Positions 6,800 to 12,768 of a stretch of DNA of 31,229 nt are shown here, piece after piece. A model generated the notes under the pieces. It saw only the letters and a list, made by a program, of their open reading frames with translations, did not search any database and was not told where the DNA came from. The position numbers and the translations under genes were made by a program. How positions within the stretch are numbered: the stretch's first letter is position 1; every line of letters begins with the position of its first letter. The stretch is from a virus. Location: the IMG/VR virus record IMGVR_UViG_3300039159_000019, positions 1 through 31,229 of that record; one strand, written 5' to 3'.

Positions 6800-6957
6800 G
6801 TGGTCAGTGCCTTGCTTTGTTCAGCGCGGCGTTCGGCGAATGTCTTTCCATCCGCGCCACGCAAGGGCCAAACTGATTGAGATGAAATGCGGTGATTTAA
6901 GCCTATAGGAGCCGCCGCCCAGATTGTTGGCTTAGTAGTCATGCTTGGCTTGGTCAT
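6796..6957 (-). CDS. Small hypothetical protein
   Basis: The product has 53 residues from the ATG at 6957. I chose this start because AAGGGG lies 9 bases before it, whereas the longer frame from 7074 would overlap the neighbouring acidic gene by more than 140 bases. The sequence is basic, with 'VWPLRGADGKTFAERRAEQS' near the end, and I do not recognise it. It overlaps the upstream gene by 26 bases and the downstream Ala-rich gene by 4. Confidence 0.55.
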   Translation of the reverse strand: MTKPSMTTKPTIWAAAPIGLNHRISSQSVWPLRGADGKTFAERRAEQSKALTT

Positions 6958-7192
6958 ATCGGTAATCCCCTTCGCTGGCCGCACTATCTTCAAAGTCTTC
7001 GTCAAGCCGTTCAATGCACGCTTGCAAAATGACGAGGTCTTCAAAGCTGCTTGTTTCGATTTCTTCACCTTCATGCGTCACGTTAACGATGTCGATGTCA
7101 ACGTCATCAGAATATCTTGTGGCGGTGTATTCTACCATCACTTCAAAGTCTAAGTTCTGGCGGATTAGCGTGTGTGCAAATTCAACTATCAT
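6932..7192 (-). CDS. Small acidic hypothetical protein
   Basis: The product has 86 residues from the ATG at 7192 and begins MIVEFAHTLIRQNLDFEVMV. It is strongly acidic in the second half (EGEEIETSSFEDL, ERLDEDFEDSAASEGD). A longer in-frame reading to 7342 exists, but I reject it because the ATG at 7192 overlaps the stop of the small membrane gene by ATGA. The acidity might indicate a DNA-mimic or protein-binding role, but this is speculation. Confidence 0.65.
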   Translation of the reverse strand: MIVEFAHTLIRQNLDFEVMVEYTATRYSDDVDIDIVNVTHEGEEIETSSFEDLVILQACIERLDEDFEDSAASEGDYRYDQAKHDY

Positions 7193-7302
7193 GGCAACAC
7201 CACCATCAATGCGATAAAAAGTATCGGCAAGACAATCGCCATTGCAATACCACTGATAATTTCGCTTAAAGACTGTGATTGTATAATTTTGCGGATGGTC
7301 AT
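7189..7302 (-). CDS. 37-residue single-span membrane protein
   Basis: The start MTIRKIIQSQSLSEIISGIA is followed by a hydrophobic segment 'AMAIVLPILFIALMVVLP', predicting one C-terminal membrane helix. A strong site AAGGAGC lies 5 bases before the ATG at 7302, and the stop overlaps the next ATG (ATGA). It is the first gene after a promoter-like element and a GC-rich stem-loop. Short membrane proteins in early operons can modify host envelope or block superinfection; nothing here identifies the target. Confidence 0.65.
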   Translation of the reverse strand: MTIRKIIQSQSLSEIISGIAMAIVLPILFIALMVVLP

Positions 7303-7321
7303 ATTTTGCTCCTTGGTTGGC

Positions 7322-7335
7322 GGGGCCGCTGCCCC
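7322..7335 (-). promoter_or_regulatory. Leader stem-loop before the ribosome site (copy 1)
   Basis: On the minus strand GGGGC-AGCG-GCCCC forms a 5-bp stem with a 4-base loop. It is followed by CGCCAACCAAGGAGC and the ATG at 7302. The same arrangement, with the same flanking bases, occurs before 13274 on the plus strand. Confidence 0.6.
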
Positions 7336-7344
7336 TGTCCAATT

Positions 7345-7373
7345 TCTATCAACCATTTTTATATATATGTAAA
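7345..7373 (-). promoter_or_regulatory. Promoter-like element TTTACA-17-GATAGA
   Basis: The minus strand has TTTACA (7368-7373), a 17-base spacer and GATAGA (7345-7350). The -35 sequence and its next two bases (TTTACATA) are the same as at 11282 and 13199. It lies in the 79-base gap before the 37-residue membrane protein, so the distal part of the minus operon may have its own promoter. The -10 match is weak. Confidence 0.4.
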
Positions 7374-7381
7374 CAACTTTT

Positions 7382-7732
7382 TTACAAAATGTATTTTTCG
7401 TGCAATCCGAACTCTGGCTTTAGGTTGGATATTGCCTCGTAGAACCTTTGTTTTGACAGCCAGTGGTGCCCAGTTTCAAGCTGCCTAATTAAAAGCTGCT
7501 GTGTTGCAATTCGTATTTTTTCCTGCTCGTTAAGTGAGCGTTGCAGAAACTGGCTGTATTTTTTGGTTTCTGGATCAATTTGTAATTTAGACTTTGAGTT
7601 TGTTTTGCTGTAAACCATAGGTCGACAAGCCTCTACAACGTGCTTTGAACAATTTAGCGTTCGGGCAATTTTGGCATCGTCTGCATAAACTACGCACATA
7701 TCCACAATTTGTTTAATGGTTGTTTGTGTCAT
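7382..7732 (-). CDS. Hypothetical HTH-like protein
   Basis: The product has 116 residues. Residues 15-38 (VYADDAKIARTLNCSKHVVE) look like a helix-turn-helix of the type that recognises DNA. The rest is charged and helical (KYSQFLQRSLNEQEKIRIAT). I do not recognise a family. The gene is AT-rich like the adjacent HNH gene, from which it is separated by 2 bases. A regulatory or DNA-binding role is inferred only from the HTH-like segment. Confidence 0.65.
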   Translation of the reverse strand: MTQTTIKQIVDMCVVYADDAKIARTLNCSKHVVEACRPMVYSKTNSKSKLQIDPETKKYSQFLQRSLNEQEKIRIATQQLLIRQLETGHHWLSKQRFYEAISNLKPEFGLHEKYIL

Positions 7733-7734
7733 GG

Positions 7735-8160
7735 TTACTTGTTCCTAAATTTTGTTGTTGGGGAATTTTCACCAGTCCTACTTTTGCAATAAGCAATAAA
7801 TTTTGGCATATTAAGGTTCTCTTTTTGAGTTCCCCATTTAAGATTTTCTGGATTATTATTTAAAGCGTTTTCGTCTAAATGAATAACTACTGCCCTAAGG
7901 AATGGCGCTGGGCCATGAAATGCTTCGCAAATTAAACGATGTATCTTCATATTACCCCGTTCTTTTTGAAACAGACCGTAATATTCATGCCGTGCGGTTT
8001 TATGTGATTTTCGTTTATGCCCATATGTCGGAACGGGAGCGTAAGTTCGCCATCCGCCATGTGGCATTGGGGCAATCCGTTCAGGTAAAAGCACCCTACC
8101 CCATGATGAAGCCATCATTCCAGATTGCGAAGGTATAAATTTCCATATTTCTTTTTCCAT
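7735..8160 (-). CDS. HNH endonuclease with NUMOD4 motif (homing type)
   Basis: The product has 141 residues. The N-terminal 'IWKFIPSQSG' and SSWGRV (18-23) are the NUMOD4 motif found beside HNH nucleases. Residues 72-113 (KIHRLICEAFHGP, then VIHLDENALNNNPENLKWG) are an HNH_3 domain with the expected His and Asn residues. The C-terminus (RTGENSPTTK) resembles nuclease-associated DNA-binding repeats. Free-standing genes of this type are usually homing endonucleases. Its composition is more AT-rich than neighbouring ssb, and no strong ribosome site precedes it, which suggests later acquisition. Confidence 0.87.
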   Translation of the reverse strand: MEKEIWKFIPSQSGMMASSWGRVLLPERIAPMPHGGWRTYAPVPTYGHKRKSHKTARHEYYGLFQKERGNMKIHRLICEAFHGPAPFLRAVVIHLDENALNNNPENLKWGTQKENLNMPKFIAYCKSRTGENSPTTKFRNK

Positions 8161-8198
8161 ACCATTCGCAATCCATTAGAATTGATACGTTGTCAATC

Positions 8199-8585
8199 CT
8201 AAAAAGGACACTCACTATCAAGGTCTTGGTTATTATCCCAAGATGTATGCTCGCCCTTTGATGGGTTTACGGACGCATCTAATGGCCTTGGCTCACCCCT
8301 AGCTCCGCCTGTATCAATGCTACCAACGCGCACATTAAATTGCGGCTTACCCTCGTATTCGTCATGCGTCAGTTCGCCAGAGATAAATACTTTTGTGCCT
8401 TTGTTTATGCTGCCGGAAAACGCTTCCGCTGCTTTGCCCCATAAGCTACACCGATACCAAACGCTTGCGGCATCTCGCCCAAATCCGTTTTTTACGCCAA
8501 CATTAAAGCTAAGGACTTGGGTATCTCGCACTGTGCGAAGTTCCGCATCTTTGCCTACGTTACCTGATATTGTGATATTTTGCAT
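8199..8585 (-). CDS. ssb: Single-stranded DNA-binding protein
   Basis: The product has 128 residues. The OB-fold pattern is clear: 'ITISGNVGKDAELRTV', a central 'VWYRCSLWGKAAEAF', and 'GTKVFISGELTHDEYEGKPQ'. The extreme C-terminus DLDSECPF is the acidic tip with final Pro-Phe that SSB uses to dock partner proteins. It coats ssDNA during phage replication and recombination, in line with ERF and exonuclease upstream in the same operon. AGGAGC precedes the ATG. Confidence 0.93.
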   Translation of the reverse strand: MQNITISGNVGKDAELRTVRDTQVLSFNVGVKNGFGRDAASVWYRCSLWGKAAEAFSGSINKGTKVFISGELTHDEYEGKPQFNVRVGSIDTGGARGEPRPLDASVNPSKGEHTSWDNNQDLDSECPF

Positions 8586-8596
8586 TGTGGTTGCTC

Positions 8597-8830
8597 CTAA
8601 AGACCAAGTGCGGTCATGTATGTATCGAGGATAGCTTGGTATTCGGCGCGGTCATTTGCCTCCATTGCGCGAAGGCGAATAACTGCACGAACTATTTTAA
8701 CATCATAGCCATGCGATTTTGCTTCGTTATAAACGTCGCGGGCGTCGTCCTGGATGCCTTTCTTTTCTTCGTTCAATCGCTCAATGCGCTCAATCAAAAG
8801 ACGTAGTTGTTCGCTGTGTGGTTCACTCAT
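8597..8830 (-). CDS. GapR-like DUF2312 DNA-binding protein
   Basis: The product has 77 residues from the ATG at 8830. It is a full-length match to the DUF2312/GapR pattern: 'QLRLLIERIERLNEEKKGIQ', then ARDVYNEAKSHGYDVKI..AVIRLR and a final helix. In alphaproteobacteria GapR is a small nucleoid protein that binds overtwisted AT-rich DNA ahead of replication and transcription. The phage copy may manage supercoiling of its own genome. A GTG at 8839 also opens the frame, but it lies inside the GGAGTG ribosome site, so ATG is preferred. It overlaps ninB by 8 bases. Confidence 0.88.
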   Translation of the reverse strand: MSEPHSEQLRLLIERIERLNEEKKGIQDDARDVYNEAKSHGYDVKIVRAVIRLRAMEANDRAEYQAILDTYMTALGL

Positions 8831-9203
8831 ATTTTTCACTCCATTTTACGTTGTTTTTTGCGCCGTATTCATAAATAAATTCAATCAAGTCCGACATTTG
8901 CCCTACGCTTAGCTTTGATGTTCTAAAACCTATCGGAAAGGGCTGATTATCCAACCCCATCTCAAATTTTGTTTCGTGGCCCAGTGCTGCCATAAAAATA
9001 GCTTTCCAAACTTCAGGTATGTGCAATCTGCCATCGGGCTTTGCACGGCTTATATCTGATAGCATTGCCCACATCTTTGCGTTTTGATCATCCGTGCGCT
9101 TGGCTGCACTGATCGATATAACTGCATCGACAGGGGCCTTATCGATCAGTTGCTTTGCCAATATCCGCTGTTGCTCACCTCGCAAGATAACTGTTTGCGT
9201 CAT
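8823..9203 (-). CDS. ninB: NinB-like recombination protein
   Basis: The product has 126 residues. It carries the NinB hallmarks: R-T-D-D-Q-N-A-K-M-W-A-M-L near residue 40, E-V-W-K-A-I-F, 'FRTSKLSVGQMSDLIEFIYE', and a final WSEKYE. In lambda, NinB (Orf) is a recombination mediator that works with SSB and can replace RecFOR. Here it is encoded with ssb, an ERF annealing protein and an exonuclease. It overlaps the next upstream gene by 4 bases. Confidence 0.88.
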   Translation of the reverse strand: MTQTVILRGEQQRILAKQLIDKAPVDAVISISAAKRTDDQNAKMWAMLSDISRAKPDGRLHIPEVWKAIFMAALGHETKFEMGLDNQPFPIGFRTSKLSVGQMSDLIEFIYEYGAKNNVKWSEKYE

Positions 9204-9547
9204 AAACCTAACTCGCGCTTTTTTGCAGCTATTTCAGCAGCCTTGGGACTAGCCTTGGCAAACGCTTCAGCTAGTTCCATTGGGTCAATATTGTAGTTAG
9301 CCCAGAACGTGATTTCGCCTTTACTGTGTTGCCGCTGGTGACAGTCTTTGCAAAGGCTTACGGTAAACCAGTCATGCGCTTTTTGCCCCATGCCAGCCCC
9401 GCTACCGTTGCGAACGTGAGCAACTTCGATAGCCATAGTGCTATTGCATACAGAGCAAGCGTGCTCTCTAACAAAGTTGCAATGCGCTGGCGACCTCCAC
9501 CTACTTTCGCGCTTTGGTTTTTTGGGTATTTTGCGCGGTAGCATCAT
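9200..9547 (-). CDS. DUF968-type HNH protein
   Basis: The product has 115 residues from the ATG at 9547. A TTG start at 9568 would add seven residues, but the ATG overlaps the upstream stop by ATGA, the pattern used throughout this operon. The core has C-S-V-C, A-H-V-R, W-F-T-V-S-L-C, C-H-Q-R-Q-H and F-W, matching the zinc-bound HNH fold of DUF968 proteins in nin-type recombination regions. A basic N-terminus (PRKIPKKPKRESRWR) could bind DNA. It is likely a nuclease involved in recombination intermediates, inferred from family and neighbours. Confidence 0.8.
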   Translation of the reverse strand: MMLPRKIPKKPKRESRWRSPAHCNFVREHACSVCNSTMAIEVAHVRNGSGAGMGQKAHDWFTVSLCKDCHQRQHSKGEITFWANYNIDPMELAEAFAKASPKAAEIAAKKRELGL

Positions 9548-9858
9548 TGGATTAAACTCGATTGCCAAATGATAATATGGCTTCCGTGCATTGATGGCCG
9601 TCTCGACCGCATGGTTTCAAACTCAACCATAATCCCATTCTTGCTGGCTGTCCTGGCAATGTGCCCCCAGGCGCTTTTGTTTGTTGGCGGGTGAACGTGT
9701 GTGGCCTTTATACGCACATCCTCTGTAGTAAAAAACCTATTGCGCTGCGCGTGCTCTACATAGGCTTGATAAGCTATTGCTTTCCATTCTTGCCCTTGCT
9801 TATCAGCGGACAGTTTAGCTAGCCTTAACCCTTCCTCTAATCCCGTCGATTGCTGCAA
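9544..9858 (-). CDS. Hypothetical winged-helix-like protein in recombination operon
   Basis: The product is about 104 residues if translation starts at the TTG at 9858. An ATG at 9924 would give 126 residues but overlap the exonuclease gene by 110 bases. The conserved part is 'EWKAIAYQAYVEHAQRNRFF', then T-T-E-D-V and A-W-G-H-I-A-R-T-A, resembling a winged-helix domain common in phage nin-like regions. The start is uncertain because no good ribosome site precedes either option. Function is unknown. Confidence 0.65.
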   Translation of the reverse strand: MQQSTGLEEGLRLAKLSADKQGQEWKAIAYQAYVEHAQRNRFFTTEDVRIKATHVHPPTNKSAWGHIARTASKNGIMVEFETMRSRRPSMHGSHIIIWQSSLIQ

Positions 9859-10456
9859 GGTCGGCTTCGACTTCGGCAAGAAATTCGCAAACAGATTGCT
9901 CAAGTTCCAAGATTTTTTTGTCATCGCGTTGCATCCTTTTGATAAACAGTTTCAAGTCTTCAGGAAAGTCTGGATTATAGCAAACGTAGTCAACCCATTG
10001 GCGCTCTGGCATACAAGCAAGCTGCCAGTTCATCTGAGTAATGTATTCAAGCGGTATCTCGCCTGTTGTTAGCGTTTCAAGGTGCCCCGCTGGCTGGCGG
10101 CACTTAATCTCGACTAGTCCATCATCTCCAACAAGACCATCGGGTGAACAATGCGTCCAAGGGATGCTCGAATGCCTGACCAACCCAGTTTCGTTAACCG
10201 GTACGTTTTGGTCAAAGCTATAAGCTATCCGTGCCTCAGCCTCAGTATCGATGCCATGCTGCATAGCTGCACTTGTAAAACTCGCTGTCTGTTTACCAGT
10301 TAGACGCTCCAACATTAGTTTTAAGCGTAGGTTGGCTCTAGTGGCGCTGTAGCCGCTTTTAGTGCGAGATAACGCTCCAGCAACCTGTGACGCACCCAGC
10401 GATCCGCATCGGGCGCTAAACCATTCTGCTGATCTTTGCTCGACATCAATTCGCAT
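9815..10456 (-). CDS. YqaJ-type recombination exonuclease
   Basis: The product has 213 residues. Motifs of the lambda-exonuclease/YqaJ fold are in order: R-S-A-E-W-F at 8-13, G-A-S at 21-23, M-x-x-G-x-x-x-E near 65-73, S-P-D-G at 104-107, V-E-I-K-C near 115-119 and Q-M-N-W-Q-L at 141-146. The Asp of SPDG and the Glu and Lys of EIK form the metal site. It would resect dsDNA 5' to 3' and hand ssDNA to the ERF protein encoded just upstream. It overlaps that gene by 11 bases. Confidence 0.92.
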   Translation of the reverse strand: MRIDVEQRSAEWFSARCGSLGASQVAGALSRTKSGYSATRANLRLKLMLERLTGKQTASFTSAAMQHGIDTEAEARIAYSFDQNVPVNETGLVRHSSIPWTHCSPDGLVGDDGLVEIKCRQPAGHLETLTTGEIPLEYITQMNWQLACMPERQWVDYVCYNPDFPEDLKLFIKRMQRDDKKILELEQSVCEFLAEVEADLAAIDGIRGRVKAS

Positions 10457-11024
10457 TCTGCACCTTCTTTTCCAATGCTATTTTGGCAGTCTCAAATGTG
10501 TTAGCTGGTAGCATAGCAATAGCTGGCACTTTATAATATGCCGCCATGACAGCAACGTCAGTGCCCGTGCGGTCGATAAGGTCTTGCAAGATAGCAAACT
10601 GCGCTGCTGTAATTGTTTGTGCTGGTGCTGGTGGAGCTTGTTGAGCCTTCACTGCTGCGTTGCCGTCATCATCTTCAGTTGGTAAACCAAAGCAAGTAAC
10701 TAGCGCATAACGCCGAGCATAAGTTAGGGCCGAACCGTAACCATGCGCGTCATGCTTATTGGCTGGCACAAACAAAACGCCCATAGGCAGTTTATCGCCG
10801 CTTTCATGTATCAGGACAGTTTCAATTGCTATGCCTCCTTCGCTGGGCCTTGGCATCTGCATAAATGCTAAGCCATGCTTTGCAAGGTGTGGTTTGATAG
10901 CCTCAATCACTGCTGGCAAATCTGCGTATTTAGATTTAAAATGCGGATTGTTAGCAGTCTTGGTGGCTGCTTCCAATTCGGCAAATGCTGCAACATACGC
11001 AGCGCATATTTTATCATCACTCAT
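10446..11024 (-). CDS. erf: ERF-family single-strand annealing protein
   Basis: The product has 192 residues. Signature segments are 'NPHFKSKYADLPAVIEAI' (26-), 'HGYGSALTYARRYAL' (94-108) and GLPTEDDDGN (113-122), all diagnostic for the ERF superfamily. A Pro/Ala linker then joins a C-terminal domain of about 50 residues. ERF proteins anneal complementary ssDNA. With YqaJ exonuclease, SSB and NinB it forms a complete phage recombination system. Ribosome site AAGGAGC precedes the ATG and overlaps the previous stop. Confidence 0.93.
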   Translation of the reverse strand: MSDDKICAAYVAAFAELEAATKTANNPHFKSKYADLPAVIEAIKPHLAKHGLAFMQMPRPSEGGIAIETVLIHESGDKLPMGVLFVPANKHDAHGYGSALTYARRYALVTCFGLPTEDDDGNAAVKAQQAPPAPAQTITAAQFAILQDLIDRTGTDVAVMAAYYKVPAIAMLPANTFETAKIALEKKVQNAN

Positions 11025-11036
11025 ATTGTTTGCTCC

Positions 11037-11246
11037 TTAATAAAAACGTGGGTGCATTTTGCGAACATTGATGGTTGTGTGCCAATCATTGTCCATTAAG
11101 AGGTTGCTTATTTTCTCAGCAAGAGCCTCTTTAAAATTAAGATGGCAGCCGCCAGCTTCGACAATTGCGTCAGCGGCATCACAAGCTGGGCAGCAAAAAG
11201 ATGATGTAAGTTCAAAGTTACAGATTGTGCAAGTTTCGGTGTTCAT
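11037..11246 (-). CDS. Small zinc-ribbon-like protein, first gene of minus operon
   Basis: The product has 69 residues. Cys at 6, 9, 18, 19 and 22 (C-T-I-C, then C-C-P-A-C) suggest a zinc ribbon. A helical segment (FKEALAEKISNLLMDN) follows. A strong AAGGAGC site lies 8 bases before the ATG at 11246. It is the promoter-proximal gene of the leftward early operon, so it may be made early and in quantity. No family is recognised. Confidence 0.72.
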   Translation of the reverse strand: MNTETCTICNFELTSSFCCPACDAADAIVEAGGCHLNFKEALAEKISNLLMDNDWHTTINVRKMHPRFY

Positions 11247-11281
11247 GTTGGTTGCTCCTTGCCACCTTTCTTAAATAGCTA

Positions 11282-11310
11282 TTTACATATGTAAAGCTTT
11301 TTTTTATACG
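11282..11310 (+). promoter_or_regulatory. Divergent control region: palindromic operator overlapping plus-strand promoter
   Basis: Bases 11282-11295 are a perfect 14-bp palindrome, TTTACATATGTAAA, flanked by AGCT and GCT. On the plus strand its first six bases serve as a -35 (TTTACA), with a 17-base spacer and -10 TATACG (11305-11310). The leftward operon starts at 11246 and the rightward Cro-like gene at 11340. The palindrome is therefore well placed as an operator controlling both directions, perhaps bound by the HTH protein at 11340. Confidence 0.65.
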
Positions 11311-11339
11311 CAATTGGCATTTAGCAAAAAGGACAGAAA

Positions 11340-11552
11340 ATGACATTGAGCCATAAAGCCGTTATGCGTATCTACGGACGCGCTGCCGAACACAAAATAA
11401 CTGCTGGGAAGCTTGCTACCGCTGCTGGCATTAGCCGTGTAACATTAAGCAATTGGAAGCGTGAGCGCAGCACCCCAATGCTGGAAGCGTTTTTGGCGGT
11501 AGAGCAAGCTTTAGATAAGTTGATTGCAGATAAGGCTAAGGACGCTGTTTAA
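11340..11552 (+). CDS. Cro/CI-like XRE helix-turn-helix regulator
   Basis: The product has 70 residues. Residues 20-42 (ITAGKLATAAGISRVTLSNW) are a clear XRE-type helix-turn-helix, followed by a helical end (EAFLAVEQALDKLI). There is no C-terminal oligomerisation or protease domain, so it is Cro-sized, not a lambda-CI-type repressor. It lies directly downstream of the palindromic operator and promoter, which it probably autoregulates. AAAGGAC precedes the ATG. Confidence 0.82.
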   Translation: MTLSHKAVMRIYGRAAEHKITAGKLATAAGISRVTLSNWKRERSTPMLEAFLAVEQALDKLIADKAKDAV

Positions 11553-11892
11553 TCGTCGGTCAAAGTTTAACGCCAAGAAAGCGTATTGCAGCAACGCCCA
11601 TAAACATGACAGCAAGAGAGAGGCGGCGCGATGTGACGAACTGCACGTTTTATGGTCTGCTGGTGTGATTGCTGACTTAGTGATTCACCCTCAGTTTTGG
11701 TTTGTTATCAACGGCAAGCAGGTAAAGCACGATAACGGTCGCCGCTGCGGTTACAAACCGGATTTTTCTTACACTGAAAACAGTCAGGAAATTGTTGAAG
11801 ACATTAAAGGTATGGTGACGCCTGATTTTACATTACGGAAAGCCATATTCAAGGCGTTGTTTCCGACAATCGAATTTCGGCAAACAAAGTAG
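11524..11892 (+). CDS. DUF1064 protein (nuclease-like fold)
   Basis: The product has 122 residues from a TTG at 11524, overlapping the regulator by 29 bases. No ATG is available before the conserved region. The conserved part starts 'KFNAKKAYCSNAHKHDSKRE' and continues E-L-H-V-L, G-V-I-A-D-L, Y-K-P-D-F-S-Y and V-E-D-I-K-G. These match DUF1064, a phage family with a restriction-nuclease-like E/D-E-x-K core (here D-F and V-E-D-I-K). It is a probable endonuclease or Holliday-junction-type enzyme by family; activity is unproven and the exact start is uncertain. Confidence 0.8.
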   Translation: MQIRLRTLFNRRSKFNAKKAYCSNAHKHDSKREAARCDELHVLWSAGVIADLVIHPQFWFVINGKQVKHDNGRRCGYKPDFSYTENSQEIVEDIKGMVTPDFTLRKAIFKALFPTIEFRQTK

Positions 11893-11923
11893 CTTTTAAA
11901 TCGTTCAAGTTAAGTTATAAGGG

Positions 11924-11962
11924 GGGCCAGCAAGAGAAAGAGCACCAAAATCTCGCTGGCCC
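11924..11962 (+). promoter_or_regulatory. Stem-loop upstream of leader peptide and initiator gene
   Basis: GGGCCAGC (11924-11931) pairs with GCTGGCCC (11955-11962). Inside it GAGA (11934-11937) pairs with TCTC (11951-11954) after a two-base bulge, leaving a 13-base loop. No U-tract follows. An AGAGGAGGAGC ribosome site follows 10 bases later. It belongs with the other leader stem-loops in this genome or acts as an mRNA stabiliser. Confidence 0.55.
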
Positions 11963-11989
11963 GCAACGCTCAGAGGAGGAGCATCGCAT

Positions 11990-12040
11990 ATGAGTGATTA
12001 TATACGCCACAGAACCATTGTGCAAGGTGGTTTGTTGTGA
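11990..12040 (+). CDS. 16-residue leader peptide coupled to the initiator gene
   Basis: The short frame reads MSDYIRHRTIVQGGLL. It has the strongest ribosome site in the area (AGAGGAGGAGC), and its stop overlaps the GTG start of the next gene as GTGA. The initiator frame has no earlier usable start, so ribosomes finishing this peptide could reinitiate there. I infer translational coupling; no function of the peptide itself is evident. Confidence 0.5.
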   Translation: MSDYIRHRTIVQGGLL

Positions 12041-12768
12041 GCCGCCACAGCTTTGACCCAGAGGTCGCTAAGCGCGTTGGTGTCAATGCCGCTGTGATAT
12101 TCCAAAACATCCTTTGGTGGGCAGAAAAGAACGCTGCCAATGACAGGCATCACCATGAAGGGCGCTATTGGACATACAACAGCATAACAGCATTCGAAGC
12201 TTTATTTGATTACCTGACTGTTAAGCAAATCCGCACAGCTTTAGATAAGCTTGAAGCTGATGGATTGCTTATGACAGGCAATTTTAACACTTCGGCATAT
12301 GACAGAACAAAATGGTATTCTCCGATTTGCCCTAACGGCATTTCCCATTTGCCCGAAAAGGCAAATCAATTTGCCCAAAATGGCGAACCTATACCAGATA
12401 GTAAACCAGTTATTAAACCAGTTATTAAACAATATATAGGCGATATGCCCTTTTGGATGCCTTTGGAGGCTTGGCAGGATTGGGTAGATATGCGGAAGAT
12501 AAAGAAGAAACCGCTGACAGCCAGAGCAACCACAAAGGCAATTAACAAGCTTGATGTTATGCGCCAAGCTGGCCAGGACATCGCAGCAGTATTAGACCGC
12601 AGCACATTGAACTGCTGGGCAGACATTTATGAGATAAAGGAACAGACCAATGGCAAACCAAATAGCAAACACACAACAGAGCCAACTAACCCAATGGTCA
12701 GAGCCGTTCTTGCCAGCCGAGCTAGGCGCGCTGCTGGAGAGCGACCACCTGCTGACGATTGGGCCTAA
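12037..12768 (+). CDS. Replication initiator-like protein (lambda O-like layout)
   Basis: The product has 243 residues with a GTG start preceded by AAGGTGG. Residues 1-95 look like a winged-helix replication protein N-terminus ('VNAAVIFQNILWWAEKNAAN', 'YLTVKQIRTALDKLEADGLL'). A variable linker (100-135) contains KPVIKPVIK. Residues 138-205 ('MPLEAWQDWVDMRKIKKKPL', ALDR-like helix, CWADIYEI) match a C-terminal module seen in phage replication proteins. The DNA of the linker holds iterons, as the lambda O gene holds the lambda origin. It probably binds those sites and starts replication. Confidence 0.75.
   Translation: MSRHSFDPEVAKRVGVNAAVIFQNILWWAEKNAANDRHHHEGRYWTYNSITAFEALFDYLTVKQIRTALDKLEADGLLMTGNFNTSAYDRTKWYSPICPNGISHLPEKANQFAQNGEPIPDSKPVIKPVIKQYIGDMPFWMPLEAWQDWVDMRKIKKKPLTARATTKAINKLDVMRQAGQDIAAVLDRSTLNCWADIYEIKEQTNGKPNSKHTTEPTNPMVRAVLASRARRAAGERPPADDWA
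12325..12440 (+). other. Candidate replication origin: three 22-bp iterons, 12-bp repeats and AT-rich stretch
   Basis: ATTTGCCC occurs at 12325, 12347 and 12369, exactly 22 bases apart, each followed 4-5 bases later by GGC. The middle unit is a perfect inverted repeat (ATTTGCC, 6 bases, GGCAAAT). Next come two tandem copies of AAACCAGTTATT (12403-12426) and an AT-rich run to about 12438. The 22-base period places each copy in a different codon phase of the gene, so the repetition is conserved as DNA, not as protein. Confidence 0.65.

Noticed and set aside
6932-7342. 136-residue version of the acidic minus-strand gene
   Set aside because: Its first 50 residues overlap the 37-residue membrane gene, which has a strong ribosome site; the ATG at 7192 gives the operon's usual ATGA overlap.
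7902-8138. 78-residue plus-strand frame opposite the HNH gene
   Set aside because: The HNH and NUMOD4 motifs are on the minus strand; the plus frame has no ribosome site and no recognisable pattern.
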